A DNA stretch of 64,000 bases from the NCBI GenBank assembly GCA_963814975.1, contig CAWFFB010000032.1, forward strand, positions 1 to 64,000, in the 5' to 3' direction. Shown here piece by piece: positions 28,389 to 37,697 of the stretch. A program made the translations under genes and the position numbers. How positions within the stretch are numbered: position 1 is the first letter of the stretch; each line of letters starts with the position of its first letter. Source of the stretch: CAVUXJ01 sp963814975. Lineage in GTDB: Bacteria; Acidobacteriota; Vicinamibacteria; Vicinamibacterales; CAVVIG01. Below the pieces are notes generated by a model. It was not told the DNA's origin. It was given only the letters and a program-made list of their open reading frames with translations, and ran no database searches.

Positions 28389-28921
28389 GGCTGCTTCACC
28401 CCGAGGGGGCGGCGTAACGCCGCGGCCTGCTCCTGGAGCTTCGCCAGCGTCGTCTGCGGCCTGGCGACCGGCGAGTGGCCGGTCCAGCCGACCGGCGGCA
28501 CCGTTGACACCCGCGTCCGGCTCGACGGCGTGAGCCCGAGCTCGGCCCACAGCTTCACGCAGTTCAGCAGGGCCCGGTTCGCAATCGACAAGTACGGGTT
28601 GACGATCGGATATTTACTCGGCGTCATCACGACCATGCCCACCCGCGCGGTCTGCCGTGTCGCGTCGAGATACTGGCTCCACTGCTGGCAGAGCGCGATG
28701 AGCGCTCCGCGGTCCGCCTCCGTCGTGACGCGCGCCGTTTCGAGCAACGGTGACACCCGGGCCCATTCCTTGAGGGCGACCGCATCGCCGTGCAGCTCCA
28801 GCGGCGTCGTGTCCTCGACCGGCGGCGGGAATTCCGGCTCGTGCTGATTGAGCGGGCGCCGGCCTGGATTGCCTTCCAGAATCTTCCGGGCGGTTGGTTT
28901 CGGGCGCGGCCCTTTCCTCAA
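28385..28921 (-). CDS. terS: Phage terminase small subunit, P27 family
   Basis: The product is 178 residues. The N-terminus RKILEGNPGRRPLNQHEP is the diagnostic start of P27-family small terminases, followed by the helical DNA-binding core (TEADRGALIALCQQWSQYL) and the SPLLETARV region. Small terminases recognise the packaging site and load the large subunit. None of the usual next genes (large terminase, portal, protease, capsid) is present downstream. That fits either a truncated prophage or a satellite that uses its own TerS to redirect a helper phage. Confidence 0.9.
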   Translation of the reverse strand: MRKGPRPKPTARKILEGNPGRRPLNQHEPEFPPPVEDTTPLELHGDAVALKEWARVSPLLETARVTTEADRGALIALCQQWSQYLDATRQTARVGMVVMTPSKYPIVNPYLSIANRALLNCVKLWAELGLTPSSRTRVSTVPPVGWTGHSPVARPQTTLAKLQEQAAALRRPLGVKQP

Positions 28922-29119
28922 AGTGCGACCGTCCTCTCATGGGCATCGCGGAGCCAGCAGTGACGTCGTCTCGTCCCGCCGGTGACCGGCGTCCGCCCCC
29001 CCCTCGTCGCTACTCGCGAGGAGAGAAATTTGCCCCGGGGGCCGTCCTTGGGCGAAAAGGTTTTCAACATTCCGATACGCCCCGGTCATACCGGTTGCAC
29101 CCGTGCCCGCGGATCGCCA

Positions 29120-29521
29120 TCAGTCCGCACCCCCGTGGACCCGCGCGCGCGCCATCGCCGCGGTGGCCTTGCGATGACACTGGGTGCAGACCGGTTCGAG
29201 ATTCGCCAGGTCATCGGTCCCGCCATCCGCGCGCGCAAGAATGTGATGGACCTCGCTTGGCAACACATAGATCTCGTGGCGTCGACACCGCCGACAGAGG
29301 TGCTGGTCGGCTTCCAGCACCTGGGTCCGGAGACGACGCCACTCCACGCCATAACCGCGCTGCGACGCCGAGGCGCGGGTCCAATCACGCCAATGGCTGC
29401 CGGTCTGCGCCGGTCGCGCGGTCAGGCACAGGCGGGCGCGGCAGGCGTCGCAGTAGCCGGACGCCACGAGCCCGGGACAGCGCGGCGTGCGGCAGGGGTG
29501 TTTCGGCGCGAACGGGCTCAC
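29120..29521 (-). CDS. HNH endonuclease of phage-derived block
   Basis: It starts at GTG 29521 (the frame also allows ATG 29608). Length is about 133 residues. Cys pairs at CRTPRCPGL and YCDACRARLC form a zinc ribbon. The HNH core is LCRRCRRH, then VHHILARADGGTDDLANLEPV (in the two parts VHHILARADGG and TDDLANLEPV), then CTQCHRKATA. HNH nucleases placed next to small terminases assist DNA packaging in many tailed phages, so it belongs functionally with terS 200 bp downstream. The gap 28922-29119 shows no further gene. Confidence 0.85.
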   Translation of the reverse strand: MSPFAPKHPCRTPRCPGLVASGYCDACRARLCLTARPAQTGSHWRDWTRASASQRGYGVEWRRLRTQVLEADQHLCRRCRRHEIYVLPSEVHHILARADGGTDDLANLEPVCTQCHRKATAAMARARVHGGAD

Positions 29522-29541
29522 GGCGTGATGTTCCTGGTCAA

Positions 29542-29992
29542 TCAGCCCGACCTCTCCACCCGCGACAGCCACGCAGATATTCCGCGCGAACGGTCTGACC
29601 AAACGCACGACTTACGTCGCGGACGCTGCCGATACCGAACATCAACGCGACGATGAGAAACATCACCCACGGTGAAGATCGCGCTGCGCTTCAGGTCGAG
29701 TCCGTCGCTCGGGTCCTGTGAGTCACGATGGAAATAGCGATGGTGCATGACGAGGTGGACCCTCACGTCATCGGGATGCTGCCGCACCAGATACAGCACG
29801 GTGTTCGCCGTTGGTCTTAGTCCGGTCGTCCACGTCGGCGAGCGGGAACGGCGGGTCGCCGCTGTCGTCCATCGCGTCGTAGTGGAAATCATATAGGACG
29901 ACGCGCAATAGGCGCGAGTCCTCGAAGAGTTCGACTCCGAACATGTGTCCGAACCGCTTCGCGGTGTGCTTGCGTCGAGACGCGCGGCCCAT
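29542..29992 (-). CDS. Unrecognised protein of phage-derived block, one frameshift
   Basis: From ATG 29992 the sequence GRASRRKHTAKRFGHMFG and LRVVLYDFHYDAMDDSG is followed, after a frame change near 29800-29825, by VLYLVRQHPDDVRVHLV and MHHRYFHRDSQDPSDGLDL. Combined length is about 150 residues. The family is unknown to me. It overlaps the stop of the preceding small gene and lies between the early genes and the HNH gene. Confidence 0.55.
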
Positions 29993-29993
29993 A

Positions 29994-30212
29994 TCACGCA
30001 CCTCCGTTCGTCGTGTTCTGTTCCCCGTTCACGTCGGCCAGGAGCATGATGCGAATGCTCGAAGCGCCGAAGATTTTCCGCACCTGCTCGAACGTGGCGC
30101 CCACGCCTTGATAGCCCCCGCGCCCGATGAACAGCACGTTCGACTCGTGCGCGAGCATTTGGCGAAGCACCGCCGGGTCGAGGGCGCCGTTGGTCAACTG
30201 CGTTTCGCTCAT
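29994..30212 (-). CDS. Small hypothetical protein of phage-derived block
   Basis: ATG 30212 follows GGGAGG. The product is 72 residues (MSETQLTNGALDPAVLRQML, then NVLFIGRGGYQGVGATF). The clear Shine-Dalgarno and coupling to the next gene support translation. Function is unknown. Confidence 0.6.
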   Translation of the reverse strand: MSETQLTNGALDPAVLRQMLAHESNVLFIGRGGYQGVGATFEQVRKIFGASSIRIMLLADVNGEQNTTNGGA

Positions 30213-30225
30213 GGTCGTCCTCCCT

Positions 30226-30955
30226 TCAGCCTGCTCGACGTACGCGCCGCTTCGTCTTGACCGAGAAGAGAATCGTGCCGACCTGGTCAGGGTCGTAGGC
30301 GACACGTCGTCCAACAGCACGCCTGGCGAAGTCCGCAGCGAGTGCCTCGAAGGGCGCAGAATCTCCGAGTGCTGAGAACGTCTGGTTCGCCAGCTGCTCG
30401 ATCAGGGCATTTTGTGAAAAGGAAGATTGCGGCGCGTGCGCCGCAGGTTCTTCTTTCAAAGGACCGTTCAGAGGACGGTTCAAGAGGACCGGATCGTCGG
30501 CAACATGTTGCGGCCCTGACGTTCGATTTTGCGCATCTGGGGGTCCAAATGTGCGGCCCTGGCGCTCGATCCTGCGCATCTGAATGCACCTCAGAGACGG
30601 TTGGTAGGTGCGCAACACGTTGCAAGTCTGGAGTCCTGAGGGCCGCAGACTGTTGCTTACCTGATAGGGCACGGAGGAGGTCGAGGTTGAGGCGCCATGT
30701 TCGTGGCCGATGCTGACGAGGAGGCGCCTGCTCGGCGATGAGACCGCACGATTGAAGACTCTTCAGGACCTTGTGAACTGTTCGTGGACCGAGCTCGACC
30801 TCAGCGGCGATCGTGGCCACTGACGGCCACGCGTCCATACCGGTGTCGACGCATTTATCAGCCAGGGCGAAGAGCACGCCCTTCGCTTCCGGTCGGCGTT
30901 TCATCGTTTCAGGGAGACAGGCCGCACGTACCAGCGCCGTCACCTCATAGGACAC
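30226..30955 (-). CDS. Winged-helix (HTH_36-type) replication/regulatory protein, one frameshift
   Basis: GTG 30955 lies 2 bp after the stop of the excisionase gene. The N-terminal domain (KGVLFALADKCVDTG, WPSVATIAAEVELGPRTVHK, VLKSLQSCGLIAEQ) is the helix-turn-helix of phage and plasmid replication-initiator-like proteins. A frame change near 30570-30590 leads to a C-terminal part with SFSQNALIEQLANQTF, ending KTKRRVRRAG. Repaired length is about 243 residues. In phages and satellites such proteins sit in the early operon and bind the origin. The direct repeats at 31725 are a candidate binding site. Confidence 0.7.
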
Positions 30956-30957
30956 GC

Positions 30958-31242
30958 TCAGCTCGCTCGCCGTCGCGTCGGTATCGCGACGGGCTGCGCC
31001 TGGTCGGTGACCCACTGATCGCACCATTCGGTGCGGGTCAGAATTTCGCGTCGGCCTCCGACGACGGCGCCACGCAGCCGGCCCGCGTAAATCTCTCGAA
31101 GCACGAAACGACGGCCGCGCTTCAAGTACGCCGCCGCTTCGGCAGCCGTCAGCCAGGGCGAATTCGCCACGATGAGCGCGGCGATCGCGAGGACGATCCA
31201 TCCCGGCGTCGGAGCGGTGACCGCGATAGATAAGGCGACCAT
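30958..31242 (-). CDS. AlpA/excisionase-type DNA-binding protein
   Basis: It starts at ATG 31242, overlapping the RHH gene stop by one base (TGATG). After a hydrophobic N-terminus (APTPGWIVLAIAALIVA) it carries a MerR/excisionase-type winged helix: PWLTAAEAAAYLKRG, FVLREIYAGRLRGAVVGGRR, ILTRTEWCDQW. Such proteins control excision directionality or act as AlpA-type activators of integrases in prophages and phage satellites. The predicted membrane-like start is odd; translation may begin later, for example near the SPWLT motif. No integrase is found beside it. Confidence 0.8.
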   Translation of the reverse strand: MVALSIAVTAPTPGWIVLAIAALIVANSPWLTAAEAAAYLKRGRRFVLREIYAGRLRGAVVGGRREILTRTEWCDQWVTDQAQPVAIPTRRRAS

Positions 31243-31427
31243 CACGCCACCTCATCGCGGTACTCAGGATGCCGCTTCCGTTCAGCCTCGAGGCCGACAG
31301 CCACCAGCCGGCGGATGAGATTCGAGCGCGTTTCGTATCGCGCGCTCGCGAGTGCCGTGAGTTTCTTGGAGAGCTCGCGCGGGGCGCGGAAGGCGAGCAG
31401 CGCTGCGCATCGTGTCTTGCGTCGCAT
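31242..31427 (-). CDS. Ribbon-helix-helix regulator
   Basis: The product is 61 residues from ATG 31427. After a basic start, FRAPRELSKKLTALASARYETRSNLIRRLVAVG (strand FRAPREL, helices KKLTALASARY and SNLIRRLVAVG) is a typical Arc/CopG-type ribbon-helix-helix. It is coupled to the excisionase gene and is probably its autoregulator. The start is chosen because the upstream extension to 31511 is unlike the domain. Confidence 0.72.
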   Translation of the reverse strand: MRRKTRCAALLAFRAPRELSKKLTALASARYETRSNLIRRLVAVGLEAERKRHPEYRDEVA

Positions 31428-31798
31428 GGGCGAGACGACCCGTCTCAGGAGGGCAAAAAGAAAAACGCGCGCACTGTGCCTGCTCCCCCTGAAAGTGCTC
31501 AGGGCGCGCAAGTCACAAGTGGGCGCGTTCTCTATCGACTGGCGAATCTCAACGGGGCTGGCGAAAGCTCTTCGCGTCGATTTACAAGGGGCGCGGCTTG
31601 TGTCTCCCTTCGGACTATCGCATTACTGCCCGCCGCGATCCGTTGACACCGAACCCCCCGTTTCACCCCTCGGGGGCACTGTCGGTTGACCGCTCGGCCG
31701 TCCGAAGACAAGCCAATTGTAAAACGATCGGCAACCATCGGCACCAGGGCACCGTGTCGGAAAATTCGGCAACAATCGGCAACGATTTATGAGAAAAG
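31428..31798. repeat. Intergenic stretch with four ATCGGCAAC direct repeats (31725-31783)
   Basis: Copies ATCGGCAAC (31727), ATCGGCACC (31737), TTCGGCAAC (31765) and ATCGGCAAC (31775) lie in two pairs just before tRNA-Pro. They could be operators or iterons for the early proteins of the phage-derived block. No gene is supported elsewhere in the stretch. Confidence 0.55.
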
Positions 31799-31875
31799 TG
31801 GTCGGGATGGCCGGATTCGAACCGGCGGCCCCTTGACCCCCAGTCAAGTGCGCTACCAGGCTGCGCTACATCCCG
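31799..31875 (-). tRNA. tRNA-Pro (GGG)
   Basis: A 77-nt cloverleaf. Acceptor CGGGATG pairs with CATCCCG, followed by discriminator A and an encoded CCA. The anticodon stem CTTGA/TCAAG encloses loop CTGGGGG, giving anticodon GGG. The T arm GCCGG-TTCGAAT-CCGGC is perfect. The downstream CTTTTCTC may help termination. It marks the border between accessory DNA to the left and conserved genes to the right, as tRNA genes used as integration sites often do. Confidence 0.96.
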
Positions 31876-31971
31876 ATTTTTCTGCCACACGAGCGTCTCA
31901 AGAACTCAAGTCTGATCAATGTCAGGTTGAGATTGTTGAGATTGCTTCCAGGAAATCCTCAGTCCCTGACC

Positions 31972-32493
31972 CTAGGCCCGTTTGCGCCGTGAGGTGCTCG
32001 CCTGGCGCGATCTCGGCGGCTTGCCGTGCGCCCCTTTCGCGCGGTTGACCCTCGCCGCACGGGAAACGGCGGGGCCGGCCGGAACGGGCTCCAGCCGGAA
32101 TTCAGACACGAGGTGGCGGCCCGACAACAGGTCCAGGAGCGATTGCAGGCCGCGCTTCACCTCGGTCAATCGCTCACGCGCGTTCTCCCCAATCAGCTCG
32201 TCGATAACCGCCGCGTCCGGAGCCACGGGGGTCGACTCCTCCTCCAGCCGCCGTCGGGCGCCGGCGAGCGTGAGCCCCTCGACGAGCAGCAGGTGCTTGA
32301 TTCGCGCGACCTGCTCCACGTCGGCACGCCGATAGACCCGCAGGCCGCCCGGCGACTTCGACACGCCCAGCTTGGGGAACTCTGCTTCCCACGAGCGAAG
32401 CACGTACGGCTGAACCTTCACCAGTTCGCAGACTTCGGCCCCTTTGAACAGCGAGCGCTTGGGAATCGCAATGGGTGCGAAATCGTCGGCCAT
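31972..32493 (-). CDS. MerR-family regulator
   Basis: The product is 173 residues from ATG 32493 (upstream in-frame ATG 32523 is less likely). The MerR-type winged helix spans FKGAEVCELVKVQPYVLRSW, then GLRVYRRADVEQVARIKHLL and LTLAGARRRLEEE. The C-terminus is helical then basic and Pro/Ser-rich (PPRSRQASTSRRKRA). No effector-binding Cys cluster is seen. It follows der by 35 bp and may be cotranscribed. Acidobacteria and Myxococcota often have such a MerR gene near HU/IHF genes; its targets are unknown. Confidence 0.85.
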   Translation of the reverse strand: MADDFAPIAIPKRSLFKGAEVCELVKVQPYVLRSWEAEFPKLGVSKSPGGLRVYRRADVEQVARIKHLLLVEGLTLAGARRRLEEESTPVAPDAAVIDELIGENARERLTEVKRGLQSLLDLLSGRHLVSEFRLEPVPAGPAVSRAARVNRAKGAHGKPPRSRQASTSRRKRA

Positions 32494-32528
32494 TTCAGAG
32501 AAAAGCTCGGGAAAGTATAACACCGGGA

Positions 32529-34001
32529 CTACGGTCGCCGCCCGGCCTTGCTCCCCGCATCTTTTCGTTTGGCCAGCTTGGCGCTGGCCTCCTTCCGTCG
32601 GTCTCGCCCACCCTTCTGCCGGCGTCGAACCTGAACGCGGATCGGCGTGCCGAAGAAACCGAACTGCGCGCGAAGCTGGTTCACGAGAAACCGCTCGTAC
32701 GAAAAGTGAAACGTGGTCGCGACATTGGTGAAGAAGACGAACGTCGGCGGCGCAATGCCCACCTGCGCCGCGTACATGATTCGGACGTGCCGGCGGCCGG
32801 GGCTCACCGGCGGGTTCGCGGCGGTAATCGTTTCGATGAACTTGTTGAGTGCCGGCGTCGCCACTCGCTGGCGGCGTGAGGCGGCCACCTTGTCAATCGT
32901 CTCCAGCACTTTGGGCGCCCGCTCGCCGGTCAGCGCGGAGATGTGCAGGATCGGCGCGTAATCGAGGAACCTCATCTTTCGCCGCAGCTCATCGTCGAAT
33001 GTCTTGACGAGATTCGGGTCCGCGCTCTTCACCAGGTCCCACTTGTTGGCGACGATGACGACGCCGCGCCCGGCACGGTCGGCCTCGCCCCCGATCGCGG
33101 CGTCCAGGTCGGTTGCACCCTCGCTCGAGTCGATCAGCAGGGCCACCACGTCGGCATCGAAAATCGCCCTCTTCGCACCGGCAACGCTCACCAGCTCCAC
33201 CTGTCCGCCGCTACGGACACGTCCGGGCCGGCGCATCCCCGCGGTATCGACAATCCGGAACCGCCGCGCATGCCAGGTAAGCACAGCGTCGATGGCATCA
33301 CGAGTGGTTCCGGGCATTTCGCTGACGAGCACGCGCTGCTCTTTCAGCAACCGATTGAGCAGCGACGACTTTCCAACGTTCGGGCGTCCCACGATGGCCA
33401 CGTTCGTCTCAACTGGCGTCTGGCGGCCCGGAGTCCTGGACACCTGGTCCAAACTCTCAACACCCTCCTCTGCGATCCCCGATTCGTGGTGATCACCGGT
33501 CCCCACCCGCCTCACAATCTCATCCAGCAAGTCCCCGACACCGGTGCCGTGCTCTGCGGAGATCTCGATGAGGGGCTCGAATCCCAACTGATAGAACTCC
33601 ATCGCGCCTTGAGTGGTGCGCTTGTCGTCTGCTTTATTCACCGCGAGGATGACGGGCAGACCGGTCTGGCGGAGTTCTTGCGCGATGGTCTCGTCGCCCG
33701 AGGCGAGGCCTTCGCGTCCGTCCACCAGAAACACCAGGAGATCCGCGCCGGCTATCGCCCTCTGGCCTTGCCGGACGACGAGGTCGTGCAATGGGTCCTC
33801 ACTGGCGCCGTACAGCCCCCCGGTATCGAACAGGTGGAAGCTCGCCCCGCGCCAAGACACGGGGCGGGTGAGGGTGTCGCGCGTCGTTCCCGCAACGGGC
33901 GCCACAATAGCGCGGCGGGAGCCGGTTATTTTGTTGAAAAGGGTCGACTTCCCCACGTTGGGGCGCCCGACCAGCACGACCGAGATGATTTTGCGCGCCA
34001 T
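32529..34001 (-). CDS. der: Ribosome-assembly GTPase Der (EngA)
   Basis: The product is 490 residues with two tandem G domains: GRPNVGKST at about 12-20 with DTGGLYG and NKAD, and GRPNVGKSS at about 208-216 with DTAGMRRPG and NKWD. The C-terminal KH-like domain (RHVRIMYAAQVGIAPPTFVFF, read as RHVRIMYAAQ and VGIAPPTFVFF) is followed by a basic tail. Der binds the 50S subunit late in assembly. The spacer between G domains is longer than in E. coli. The frame is intact. It is divergent from the HU gene at 34089. Confidence 0.97.
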   Translation of the reverse strand: MARKIISVVLVGRPNVGKSTLFNKITGSRRAIVAPVAGTTRDTLTRPVSWRGASFHLFDTGGLYGASEDPLHDLVVRQGQRAIAGADLLVFLVDGREGLASGDETIAQELRQTGLPVILAVNKADDKRTTQGAMEFYQLGFEPLIEISAEHGTGVGDLLDEIVRRVGTGDHHESGIAEEGVESLDQVSRTPGRQTPVETNVAIVGRPNVGKSSLLNRLLKEQRVLVSEMPGTTRDAIDAVLTWHARRFRIVDTAGMRRPGRVRSGGQVELVSVAGAKRAIFDADVVALLIDSSEGATDLDAAIGGEADRAGRGVVIVANKWDLVKSADPNLVKTFDDELRRKMRFLDYAPILHISALTGERAPKVLETIDKVAASRRQRVATPALNKFIETITAANPPVSPGRRHVRIMYAAQVGIAPPTFVFFTNVATTFHFSYERFLVNQLRAQFGFFGTPIRVQVRRRQKGGRDRRKEASAKLAKRKDAGSKAGRRP

Positions 34002-34030
34002 TCTTCGAGAAACTTAACTTAGCCTCAGCC

Positions 34031-34058
34031 TTGACAGCGTAAATAGCACATATATAGA
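34031..34058 (+). promoter_or_regulatory. Sigma-70-type promoter of HU gene
   Basis: TTGACA at 34031-34036, a 16-bp spacer, then TATAGA at 34053-34058. It lies 31 bp upstream of the HU start, which has AGGAG at 34075-34079. Confidence 0.65.
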
Positions 34059-34088
34059 GTAGTTATAAGCCGTCAGGAGACCCTAAGC

Positions 34089-34358
34089 ATGATCAAGGTC
34101 GACATCGTCAATGAAGTGTCGAAAATCGCCGACATCACCAAAGTCAAGGCCGAGGTGGCGGTCGATGCGGTATTCGACGCGATGCGCACCTCAATGCAGC
34201 GCGGCGAGCGGATCGAGCTGCGCGGGTTCGGGGTCTTCCAGGTAAAGCCACGCAAGCGCGGGATCGGGCGCAACCCGCGCACCGGCAAGGAGGTGCGGAT
34301 CCCGCCAGGCCGGACCATTCGCTTCAAACCGGGCAAAGACCTGCAGAATATCGGGTAA
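34089..34358 (+). CDS. HU/IHF-family nucleoid protein
   Basis: The product is 89 residues: MIKVDIVNEVSKI, the long helix KAEVAVDAVFDAM, the strand ELRGFGVFQVKPRK, and the DNA-inserting arm GRNPRTGKEVRIPPGRTIRF (with the conserved RNPRTG), ending KPGKDLQNI. It bends DNA as a homodimer or heterodimer. It has its own consensus promoter and Shine-Dalgarno, as expected of a highly expressed gene. Confidence 0.96.
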   Translation: MIKVDIVNEVSKIADITKVKAEVAVDAVFDAMRTSMQRGERIELRGFGVFQVKPRKRGIGRNPRTGKEVRIPPGRTIRFKPGKDLQNIG

Positions 34359-34402
34359 GGACCATTCGCGACGATCCCGGCCTACTGACGCCACCGGAAT
34401 TC

Positions 34403-35288
34403 GTGTGGCAACCCCGTCCGAAGTTCCAGGACCGTGTGTGGCGGCATGCCTTGCTGTTCCTCCTTACCATCGGAACGACGACTCTGGCCGGAGCAGACCA
34501 TTATTACGGGTTTATCACGAACCTTGGCGCCCGCGACCTGCCGGTCGTGCTGCGCGACTTGCTCATCCCTGGTTTCTGGTACAGCGGAACGATTCTCGCG
34601 ATCCTCGGCTGCCACGAGTTCGGCCACTATGCGGCCTGCCGCTATTATGACGTCGACGCGTCGCTGCCGTTTTTTCTTCCGGCGCCCTTGCCGCTGACGG
34701 GGACCCTGGGCGCGTTCATCCGCATCCGCGAGCCGATTCCCACCAAGCGGATGCTCTTCGACATCGGGATTGCCGGGCCGATCGCCGGATTCCTCGTTGC
34801 GCTCCCCGCACTGTTCATCGGGTTGTCGATGTCGCGGGTAGTGGAGCTCCCGCCGGGGTTCACCGGGGTCGAGCTGGGCGAACCGCTGCTTTTCCAATTC
34901 GTCTCCTGGCTCCTGTGGGGCAGCACCGCCCGAAGGCTATTCGATCAATCTCCACCCGATGGCGTTCGGGGCGTGGTTCGGGCTGCTGGCGACGGCGCTG
35001 AATCTGTTCCCGATCGGCCAGCTCGATGGCGGACATATTTCCTACGCGGTCCTCGGACGGAAGTCGTCGCACGTGACCCTGGCGATGATGTTCGCGGCAA
35101 TCGCTCTCACGTATTTTTCACCGAGCTGGATGGTCTGGACGGCGTTGATGATCGGGATGCTCTTGCTCTTCGGCCGTCATCACCCGCGGACCTTCGACGA
35201 AAACGATCCGCTCGATCGCCAGCGCATTGTCCTCGCCATCGTCGCGCTGGTGATATTCGTCACTGTGCTTCACGCCGGCGCCGATTGA
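34403..35288 (+). CDS. Membrane site-2 protease (M50), one frameshift
   Basis: The start is GTG 34403. Several hydrophobic segments surround the zinc motif CHEFGHYAACRYY and the second motif NLFPIGQLDGGH (third ligand Asp). One extra C in CCC at 34929-34931 breaks the frame; removing it joins STAEGYSINLHPMAFG to LLATALNLFPIGQ and gives about 294 residues ending VTVLHAGAD. It belongs to the compact M50 group without a PDZ domain. It cleaves membrane-embedded substrates; partners are unknown. Since all key residues are intact, the break is probably an error in the sequence. Confidence 0.88.
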
Positions 35289-35310
35289 GCCGCTGGAGCT
35301 GATCAGACGT

Positions 35311-35386
35311 TGAGATGGCTGATTGCAGGGTGCAGAGCGAATTGCAAATCGGCCTTCGTCCGAATTTCAGTCTGAAATCGGCAATT
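35311..35386. repeat. Self-complementary word array (GATTGCA/TTTCAG)
   Basis: Short words GATTGCAG, AATTGCAAATC and ATTTCAGTCTGAAAT recur in both orientations and fold into hairpins between the protease and priA 3' ends. It probably serves as a bidirectional terminator. Confidence 0.6.
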
Positions 35387-37613
35387 TCAAAGAACGCTGA
35401 GCGGGTCGACGTCGATCGTCGTCCGGCGTGCCAGTTCGGGGCGGTCGGCGATGGCCGCCTGGAGCGCTTCACGCATCTTCCTGCGGTTCGGGCTCTTCAT
35501 GAGCAACTGCGCCCGGTACTCCCCGCGTAGCTTGCCGAGCGGCGCCGGCGCCGGGCCGAGCACGCGGAACTCGCCGGGCCCCTCCCTCTGCCGCATCCTC
35601 GCCGCGAGATCCGCCGCGTCGTCCATCGCGGCGGCGAATGTCCGCCCGCGAACGATTGCGTTGATCACCGACACGGCGGGAGGATAGCGCATCGCCTGCC
35701 GGAACCTGAGTTCCCGCTCATAAAAGGCCCGATAATCCTGCCGGCAGGCGAACTGCACGCTATAGTGATCCGGATAGAGCGTCTGGATAATCGCCTCGCC
35801 CGGCTGCTCGCCGCGTCCGGCTCGTCCCGCGACCTGCGTCAACAGCTGGAACGTCCGCTCGGACGCCCGGAAATCGGCCACGCCGAGGCCGACGTCAGCC
35901 GAAATCACACCGACTAGGGTCACCCGCGGAAAGTCGTGGCCCTTCGCGATCATCTGGGTGCCGACCAGAATGTCGATCTCTCCATCGCTGAATCGCGAGA
36001 GCAGCGAACCGAGGGCGCCCTTCCTCCGGACAGCATCGCGGTCCATGCGGGCGATGCGGGCTTCGGGATACCGGCTCTTGATTTCGGCCTCGACCCGTTC
36101 GGTGCCGAAGCCGGCCTGCTCGAGATACGGCGCCGCGCAGAGCGGACAGGCTCCGGGGACGCGCGCCGAATAATTGCAGTAATGGCACTGCGCGCGCCGT
36201 GACCGGCCCTCGCCATGCACCACCAGCGACACGCTGCAATTCGGGCAGTCGATCGTGCCGCCGCACTGCCGGCAGAACACCGAGGTCGCGAAGCCGCGGC
36301 GATTGAGCAGCACAAGCGCCTGCTCGCGACGATCGAGGCGGGCTTCGAGCGCCTGTGCCAGCGCCCGGCTGAGCACGACGTCTGGGCCTGCGGCAGCGTA
36401 CTCCTCGCGCATGTCCACGACGGTGACTGAGGCGAGCGGCCGGCCGAGGACGCGCTGCTCGAGCACGATCCGCTCGTACTTGCCGGTGACCGCATTGTGA
36501 TAGCTCTCCATCGACGGGGTCGCCGATCCGAGCACGACCAGCGCGTTTGCACGCTGCGCTCGCACGATCGCCACGTCGCGCGCGTTATAGCGTGGGCTTT
36601 CCTCCTGTTTGTAGGAACCGTCGTGCTCTTCGTCGACGACGATCAGTCCCACGTTGTCGAGCGGGGCAAAAATCGCCGACCGGGTGCCGACGACGACGTC
36701 GATCTCGCCGCGACGGATGCGCTGCCACTGGTCGTGGCGCTCGCCGTCCGAGAGGCCGCTGTGCTGAATGGCCACGCGCTCGGCGAACATCTGGCGAAAG
36801 AGGGACAGTACTGCGGGCGTCAGCGCGATTTCGGGAACGAGCATCAGCACGCGGCGGCCCGACGCAAGAACCAGGGCCGACAACTGCAGGTAGATTTCGG
36901 TCTTTCCGCTGCCCGTCACCCCGTGAAGCAACGCCACGCGAAACACGCGGGCCTCGGCGAGCGCCCGTAAACGCCCGAGCGCGAGCGACTGCTCTTCGGT
37001 CAGTCGGCGATCGGCCTCCGTCGTGACGACCAGACGCGGCTGCGTGGGCAAACGGATCACGATCGACGCGTTCCTGGCGCAGGCCGATCAGCCCCCGTCT
37101 CGCCAGTCGCGAGACGGTATCTGCGCCGATACCACGCGCTGCCAGCGATGGCGTCGGGAGCCCGTCGGGGACGCCGGACAGGATTTCCAGCGCCTCACGT
37201 TGCTTCGACGTCAGCGCTGCCGGACTCTCCAAGGCGCCCAGGCCGGCCGCGGTCAGGATCGCCACGCGCCTGGTCTTGTGCGCGTCGGCGCGTTCAGCGC
37301 GGGTCTTCGGGGGAAGGACGGCGGTAATCGTCTCGCCCGCACCGGCCGCGTAGTACTCAGCGGTCCACCGGGCGAGCGAAACGACGTCGGCGGGGACGAA
37401 CGGCTCACGATCGAGAAGCTGGCGGATCGGCCTGATGTCCTCCTCGCGAATGCCGGCACTGCCGGTCGCCTCCTCGGCGACGATGCCCGTCACCGAGCGC
37501 GAGCCGACGGGCACGACAACCCGAGCGCCGATCGGAGGGACGCCGGTGTCGTGGGGAACACGATACGTCAGCAAGTCGAGCCCGGGAACCGGGACGGCGA
37601 CGCGGATATACAA
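35387..37613 (-). CDS. priA: Primosomal helicase PriA, one frameshift
   Basis: The N-terminal 3'-end-binding domain (MYIRVAVPVPGLDLLTYRVP) runs in one frame to about 37055. The helicase part follows in another frame: Walker A HGVTGSGKTEIY, DEEHDGSYKQEESP, LGSATPSMES. The zinc cluster follows: CRQCGGTIDCPNC, CHYCNYS, CPLCAAPYL. Motifs GTQMIAKGHDFPRV and QVAGRAGRGEQPG complete the core. Repaired length is about 740 residues, normal for PriA, which restarts stalled replication forks. A true knock-out of priA is usually severely deleterious, so the break is likely a sequence error. It is the last gene of the yicC-gmk-rpoZ-coaBC-udg-priA series. Confidence 0.93.
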
Positions 37614-37697
37614 GTCTCAAGTCTCAAGGCTCAAGCCTCAAGAGCTCAAGGCTCAGGCTTTGGGCTTCAGACTTGAGACTTCAGACTTGAGAGTTGA
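37611..37697. repeat. Self-complementary CTCAAG/CTTGAG array
   Basis: AGTCTCAAGTCTCAAGGCTC and its complement CAGACTTGAGACTTCAGACT form a long imperfect hairpin between udg and priA. It runs into the last codons of udg. Confidence 0.75.

Noticed and set aside
28008..31427. Complete prophage
   Set aside because: No large terminase, portal, capsid, tail, lysis or integrase gene is present.
31799..31875. Second copy of the tRNA-Pro 3' end marking the far att site
   Set aside because: I looked for the TTCGAATCCGG and CATCCCG blocks to the left and found no duplicate in the window.
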